Of a stretch of 36,316 bases of DNA, positions 33,272 to 36,316 are shown one piece after another. Origin of the DNA: Vicinamibacterales bacterium (GTDB lineage: Bacteria; Acidobacteriota; Vicinamibacteria; Vicinamibacterales; UBA8438); contig CALLXD010000069.1 in the NCBI GenBank assembly GCA_937766455.1, positions 1 through 36,316 of the forward strand. Reading direction: 5' to 3'. How positions within the stretch are numbered: the first letter of the stretch is position 1; every line of letters starts with the position of its first letter. The notes under the pieces are model-generated. The model did not search any database, was not told the DNA's origin, and saw only the letters and a program-made list of their open reading frames with translations. Both the position numbers and the translations under genes were made by a program.

Positions 33272-34417
33272 CTAGGCGTGCGCCGGCACGCGACTGACCA
33301 CCTTGAGCTGATCGAACCAGTAGGCCTCGTCGTCTCGCTCGCAGACCATGAACCGCCCCAGGTCGTCGTCGTCCTTGGCCTGGTGGTAGCGCAGGTAGAT
33401 GTGCTCGTCGTCGATGGCCATGATTTCGATTTTTCCGGTCTCATGGGACATGCAGAGACGGGCGCGACGGGCGAGCCCAGACCCCAGCGTCAGTGCGCGC
33501 TGGAAGGTCTGCCATGCCTGGACCATCGGGAGCTCATACGGCTCGTTGCCGGCCGTCGGGCGCCCCTGGAACAGATAGTACGGGGGACAGCCGATGTAGG
33601 ACAACGTGGCGTACATCTCGGCCAGGACGTACGGGTCGTCGTTGATCCCCTTGATCATCGGGCACTGGTTCACGCAAATCAGGCCGCTGCGAATACAGGC
33701 GTCAATGCCCTCAATCGCGACATCTGTCAGCTCACGCGGATGGTCGAAATGGGCCATCAGGTAGATACGCTGCGTGGGCGTGGAGTACTTGCGAAACGCG
33801 TCCTGCAGTTCGGGATCGTTGAGCACCCGGTAGGGATCGAACGCCGGCATCTTCGAGCCCAGACGAATTATTTTGACGTGAGGAATGGCCCGGAGCGCTT
33901 CGAAGATCTCTACCAGCCGGCGGGTGCTCATCAAGAGCGGGTCGCCACCGGTCAGCAGCACGTTGGTCACTTCCGGGTGTTCGGCGATGTATCGGAGCCC
34001 CTCGCTGACGTCGTTGGTGACCTCGTCGTTGTCATCCATGAACAGCCGCTTCCGGAAACAGTAGCGGCAGTAGGCCCCGCACACCTCGTTGCAGAGCAGC
34101 AACACCGTATCCGTGTACTTGTGCTGCACCCCATGGGCCACCGTGACGGACTCTTCGTTGCTGGCGTCGAGCGTGCCCCATTCGGACAGCTCTTCCTCGC
34201 GCGGAATAATAAGTTGCCTGATGGGGTCATCCGGATCGTCCCAATCGATCAGACCCAGGTAATAGTCGTTGGCGCGGAACACATAGCGTGCGGAGACCGG
34301 TCCGAGGCGGTCTCGCTGCTCTGGTGTCAGTTGTTCGATCTGGTCCAGCCGCCGCACGTATTTGACACGTCTGGGGCCGTTCGTCGTCGTCGGGGCGTGG
34401 GTGGACTCTTTCTGCAT
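33272..34417 (-). CDS. KamA-family radical SAM aminomutase (lysine 2,3-aminomutase-like)
   Basis: A radical SAM and PLP enzyme, 381 residues. The [4Fe-4S]-binding CxxxCxxC is Cys113, Cys117, Cys120 (CGAYCRYCFRKR). TGGDPLL follows at about 156-162, and ETGKIEIM with Lys329 is the likely PLP lysine, matching the GGGGKIP segment of lysine 2,3-aminomutase. The N-terminal region (YYLGLIDWDDPDDPIRQLIIP) is typical of KamA/EpmB proteins. The reaction is probably L-lysine to L-beta-lysine, or a related amino group migration. EpmB, which acts before elongation-factor-P modification, is the main alternative; no epmA or efp is near. The downstream osmoprotectant transporter genes hint at a compatible-solute role (beta-lysine derivatives), which is an inference. 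Confidence 0.85.
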   Translation of the reverse strand: MQKESTHAPTTTNGPRRVKYVRRLDQIEQLTPEQRDRLGPVSARYVFRANDYYLGLIDWDDPDDPIRQLIIPREEELSEWGTLDASNEESVTVAHGVQHKYTDTVLLLCNEVCGAYCRYCFRKRLFMDDNDEVTNDVSEGLRYIAEHPEVTNVLLTGGDPLLMSTRRLVEIFEALRAIPHVKIIRLGSKMPAFDPYRVLNDPELQDAFRKYSTPTQRIYLMAHFDHPRELTDVAIEGIDACIRSGLICVNQCPMIKGINDDPYVLAEMYATLSYIGCPPYYLFQGRPTAGNEPYELPMVQAWQTFQRALTLGSGLARRARLCMSHETGKIEIMAIDDEHIYLRYHQAKDDDDLGRFMVCERDDEAYWFDQLKVVSRVPAHA

Positions 34418-34666
34418 AGGCGCCTGGTTGTGTCGTGCCGGCCTGCGTCCGAATCCGGACGGGACGGGCGTGAAGCTTGGTATCAGCCGGGCGCATCATA
34501 CGGATGCTCCCCACGGCTGACGAATGTGACCGTTAGACCAACGGCCTGCGTACATGCCGCGACGGGTCGCTGAAGAACCTCCTAGGACCTCGTACACGGA
34601 CAGGGGAGTATCCAGTATTAAGTACCCGCGCGGGAGACGCAACCCCTTGTCGGCCGGAGGGCGGGT
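34418..34666. other. Gene-free stretch upstream of the KamA-type gene
   Basis: About 250 bases without a convincing gene. On the minus strand a relatively AT-rich spot (TACTTAATACTGGATACT, near 34605-34622) could hold a -10 element for the KamA-type gene, but no good -35 box is present. An AGGAGG on the minus strand at about 34578-34583 is not followed at a suitable distance by a start codon. Confidence 0.4.
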
Positions 34667-34832
34667 CTAGCAGCCTGTGGTGAAAGTCCCGCTGCATTCG
34701 ACCGGCGCCGAATCCGACCGAGCTGCGTTGTTCATCGGTCAAATACTGCCGGTATTTTCCCTCTTCTCGCCTTGCTCGGCCGGTCCGGCGCCGTTCTCGG
34801 TGCGACGCAGGACTTTCACCACGGGCTGCTAG
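34667..34832. mobile_element. 166-bp palindromic MITE-like element with CTAG edges
   Basis: Both ends read CTAGCAGCC, then T or C, then GTGGTGAAAGTCC in inverted orientation (22 of 23 matching; left 34667-34689, right 34810-34832). A GGCGCCG core recurs inside both arms. The exact centre is a hairpin AAATAC-N5-GTATTT (34741-34757), so the whole element is one imperfect palindrome. CTAG at both edges could be a palindromic target duplication. There is no transposase gene inside, so it would be a non-autonomous element. It lies directly at the end of the E2 gene and its CTAG supplies that gene's TAG stop. Transcribed RNA could fold into a long hairpin and act as a terminator or stabiliser. Confidence 0.8.
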
Positions 34833-35038
34833 AGTTCCAGGAGGAGCGGGTGTTCGAGGCGGTTGGCGACCCACCGCAGGAATCGCACGCCGTCGGCTCC
34901 GTCGATCAGGCGGTGGTCGTACGACAGCGAGAGTGGCAGGATGGGTCGGGCCTCGAACCGATCATGCACGTACACCGGCGAGGGCGCGGTTCTCGACAGT
35001 CCCAGGATGGCGACTTCCGGGTAGTTGACGATCGGGGG
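34829..35038 (-). pseudogene. C-terminal catalytic part of pyruvate dehydrogenase E2, separated by a 1-base insertion
   Basis: This stretch continues the E2 chain in another frame: IVNYPEVAILG, then RFEARPILPLSLSYDHRLIDGADGVRFL, ending in LLLEL and TAG. DHRLIDGADG is the acyltransferase active-site motif with the catalytic His. The preceding part (34962-36113) ends its useful frame at GGTSFTP. The coding strand has a run of five C (G run at 35034-35038 on the plus strand) where four would keep the frame, so one extra base is the cause. The stop codon comes from the CTAG edge of the MITE-like element. Corrected, the whole protein would be 427 residues. Confidence 0.88.
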
Positions 35039-36113
35039 TGAACGACGTGCCCCCCAGCCCGCCGAGGTTTGTGATGGTGAAGGTGCCGCCCTCCAGGTCC
35101 TGGGGGCCGGCCTTCTTGGTTCTGACCTTCTCGGCCATGGCGGCAATTTCTGTCGACAGCGCGCCGAGGCTTTTCGTGTCGGCGTCTTTGATGACGGGCA
35201 CGAGGAGTCCGCGTTCCGAGTCCACCGCGACACCGATGTTGATGTACCGCTTGTAGATGATCTCGTTCCGATCCGTGTCGAGGGAGGCGTTGAACTTGGG
35301 GAACGCCTTGAGGGCGGCCGCCACAACCGCCACCGCAAAGGCGGTGACTGTGAGCGGCAGGTCGGGAGAGGTTTTCTTGACCGTCTTGCGGACCGCCTCG
35401 AACTCACTGACGTCGGCCCGATCGTGTTGAGTCACATGGGCCACGGTCTGCCACGCCTGAGCCATGCGCCTCGCCACCGTGCGCCGCACCCCGGTCATCG
35501 CCTCGCGTTCGACCGGCCCCCAGCGCGAAAAGTCGGGTAGGGCCGGAGCCGCCGTGGGTGTGGCGCGCGTGGCGAGTAAGGTCAAGGCTTGGCGGGCATG
35601 GGCCTTGACGTCGGCCATCGTCACACGCCCGCGGGAGCCAGAGCCCGCGACCGCGTCGATGGTGACGCCGATTTCACGGGCGAGCTTCCGCACGGATGGC
35701 GCGGCCAGCGCAGGGCGGCCGCGTCCGGCCTCGATGCGCGGAGGCACGGACGCCGGTGGTGGCGATACGACAACCGGTGACGGCGCGTTGGCCGGGGACG
35801 TCGTTGTCGGCGTGGCCGGCGTGGCCGGTGCAGCTGTCGGCGTCGACTCAGGTTTGGGCTCAGCGGGTACGACTGTCCCCGCGTCGAGCGTCACGATGGT
35901 GGCACCCACCGCGATGGTGCCGCCGGCGGCGACCGGGATAGACGTGATGGTGCCGGCAATCGGGGCCGGCACTTCAACGGTCGCCTTGTCGGTCTCTATT
36001 TCGAGCAGTGGTTGGTCTGCCGCGACCGTGTCACCCACGGTGACAAGGACCCGCACGACCTCAGCCTGCTCGATGCCTTCACCTAGCTCTGGAAGCTTAA
36101 CCTCGGTTGCCAC
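34962..36113 (-). CDS. aceF: Dihydrolipoamide acetyltransferase, E2 of pyruvate dehydrogenase (frameshifted near its 3' end)
   Basis: Transfers acetyl groups from E1-bound intermediate to CoA and forms the core of the complex. Residues 1-78 are a single lipoyl domain with the lipoyl lysine in ETDKATVE. A Pro/Ala/Thr/Ser linker follows at about 82-125, then the E1/E3-binding domain APSVRKLAREIGV, and the acetyltransferase domain from about 195 (GVRRTVARRMAQAW, FPKFNASLD, NIGVAVDSERGLLVPVIKDAD, FTITNLGGLGGTSFTP). After FTP the frame goes wrong and about 20 residues are spurious; the true end lies at 34829-35038. The aceE-type E1 upstream makes pyruvate the likely substrate. The gap to E1 is 83 bases and holds nothing recognisable. 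Confidence 0.9.
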   Translation of the reverse strand: MATEVKLPELGEGIEQAEVVRVLVTVGDTVAADQPLLEIETDKATVEVPAPIAGTITSIPVAAGGTIAVGATIVTLDAGTVVPAEPKPESTPTAAPATPATPTTTSPANAPSPVVVSPPPASVPPRIEAGRGRPALAAPSVRKLAREIGVTIDAVAGSGSRGRVTMADVKAHARQALTLLATRATPTAAPALPDFSRWGPVEREAMTGVRRTVARRMAQAWQTVAHVTQHDRADVSEFEAVRKTVKKTSPDLPLTVTAFAVAVVAAALKAFPKFNASLDTDRNEIIYKRYINIGVAVDSERGLLVPVIKDADTKSLGALSTEIAAMAEKVRTKKAGPQDLEGGTFTITNLGGLGGTSFTPDRQLPGSRHPGTVENRALAGVRA

Positions 36114-36196
36114 GTTGATCTCCGATTCTCCTGGCGCGCGGCGTCGGGCGGGGTGAGTCCCTGCGCGTGGCCGCGATACGTGGTTCGACTCGCCGC

Positions 36197-36316
36197 CTAC
36201 GAAATCGCCGGGTCGGACTTGTCCGGATCGATGCCCAGGTCGCTGATCGCCTGTGCCACCACACTCGCCTTGATGGCCCCTTGACGCGCCAGAGCCCCGA
36301 GCGTCGCGACGGTGAT
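36197..36316 (-). CDS. aceE: Pyruvate dehydrogenase E1 (AceE), C-terminal end only
   Basis: The minus strand is open from the window edge to a TAG at 36197-36199 and encodes 39 residues: ITVATLGALARQGAIKAS, then VVAQAISDLGIDPDKSDPAIS. This matches the C-terminal end of homodimeric E1 (AceE), where a VVA.AI..f.ID.DK..P ending is typical. The E2 gene downstream on the same strand fits. The rest of the gene lies outside the window. Confidence 0.75.
   Translation of the reverse strand: MTVATLGALARQGAIKASVVAQAISDLGIDPDKSDPAIS

Noticed and set aside
33278..34573. 431-residue open frame on the plus strand opposite the KamA-type gene
   Set aside because: It lies antisense to a well-conserved radical SAM enzyme, has no recognisable motifs, and such long shadows are common in GC-rich DNA.
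34227..34874. Small open frames around the MITE-like element
   Set aside because: They run through inverted repeats and intergenic sequence, lack ribosome binding sites at a proper distance and show no protein-like pattern.
1..36316. CRISPR array, prophage or intact insertion sequence
   Set aside because: No regularly spaced direct repeats, phage structural genes or transposase were found; the only mobile traces are the two palindromic element ends.

Overview
This window is high-GC, gene-dense bacterial chromosome with Gram-negative (diderm) character: it encodes a TamB-like protein, an Omp85 outer-membrane barrel and a SurA-like periplasmic protein. The mix of split biotin-dependent acyl-CoA carboxylase subunits, class II ribonucleotide reductase, cysteine-type-looking ergothioneine genes and a tig-clpP-clpX-lon-engB block fits Acidobacteriota, perhaps class Vicinamibacteria. 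That placement is inferred from gene content only; there is no 16S rRNA here.

Layout. (1) 1-9674, plus strand: biotin carboxylase (5' end cut off), biotin carboxyl carrier protein, a 1412-aa TamB-like protein, a 991-aa Omp85 protein with seven apparent POTRA repeats, and a small SurA-like protein. Every junction overlaps by 1-4 bases, so this looks like one translationally coupled operon. (2) 9742-10530, minus: CPBP intramembrane protease. (3) 10531-13764: a 420-base leader with a good sigma-70-type promoter and an inverted repeat, then nrdJ. (4) 13765-15897: a transposon-end relic, a small membrane protein, a DUF547 protein and an SDR oxidoreductase. (5) 15967-19855, plus: an MrfA/MrfB-like helicase-exonuclease pair of the mitomycin-repair type. 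(6) 19852-26689, minus: tRNA-Leu, tig, clpP, clpX, lon, engB, rpmE (in transcription order), a protein quality-control and ribosome-biogenesis block. (7) 26845-30443, plus: egtB, egtD and an AI-2E-family membrane protein. (8) 30358-34417, minus: a KamA-type radical SAM enzyme, an osmoprotectant ABC ATPase, a fused permease/substrate-binding protein (OpuF-like) and a TerB-like protein. (9) 34667-36316, minus: a 166-bp palindromic MITE-like element, pyruvate dehydrogenase E2 and the C-terminal end of E1 (aceE).

Two core genes, clpX and the E2 gene, are each broken by a single-base indel although both halves are well conserved. Sequencing or assembly errors are the simplest explanation; real mutations cannot be excluded from this sequence alone. 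No CRISPR array, prophage or intact transposase was seen. The most unusual items are the seven-POTRA Omp85 in its coupled operon, the palindromic element whose CTAG edge supplies the E2 stop codon, a relic of the same element family after nrdJ, and the KamA/OpuF-like neighbourhood.
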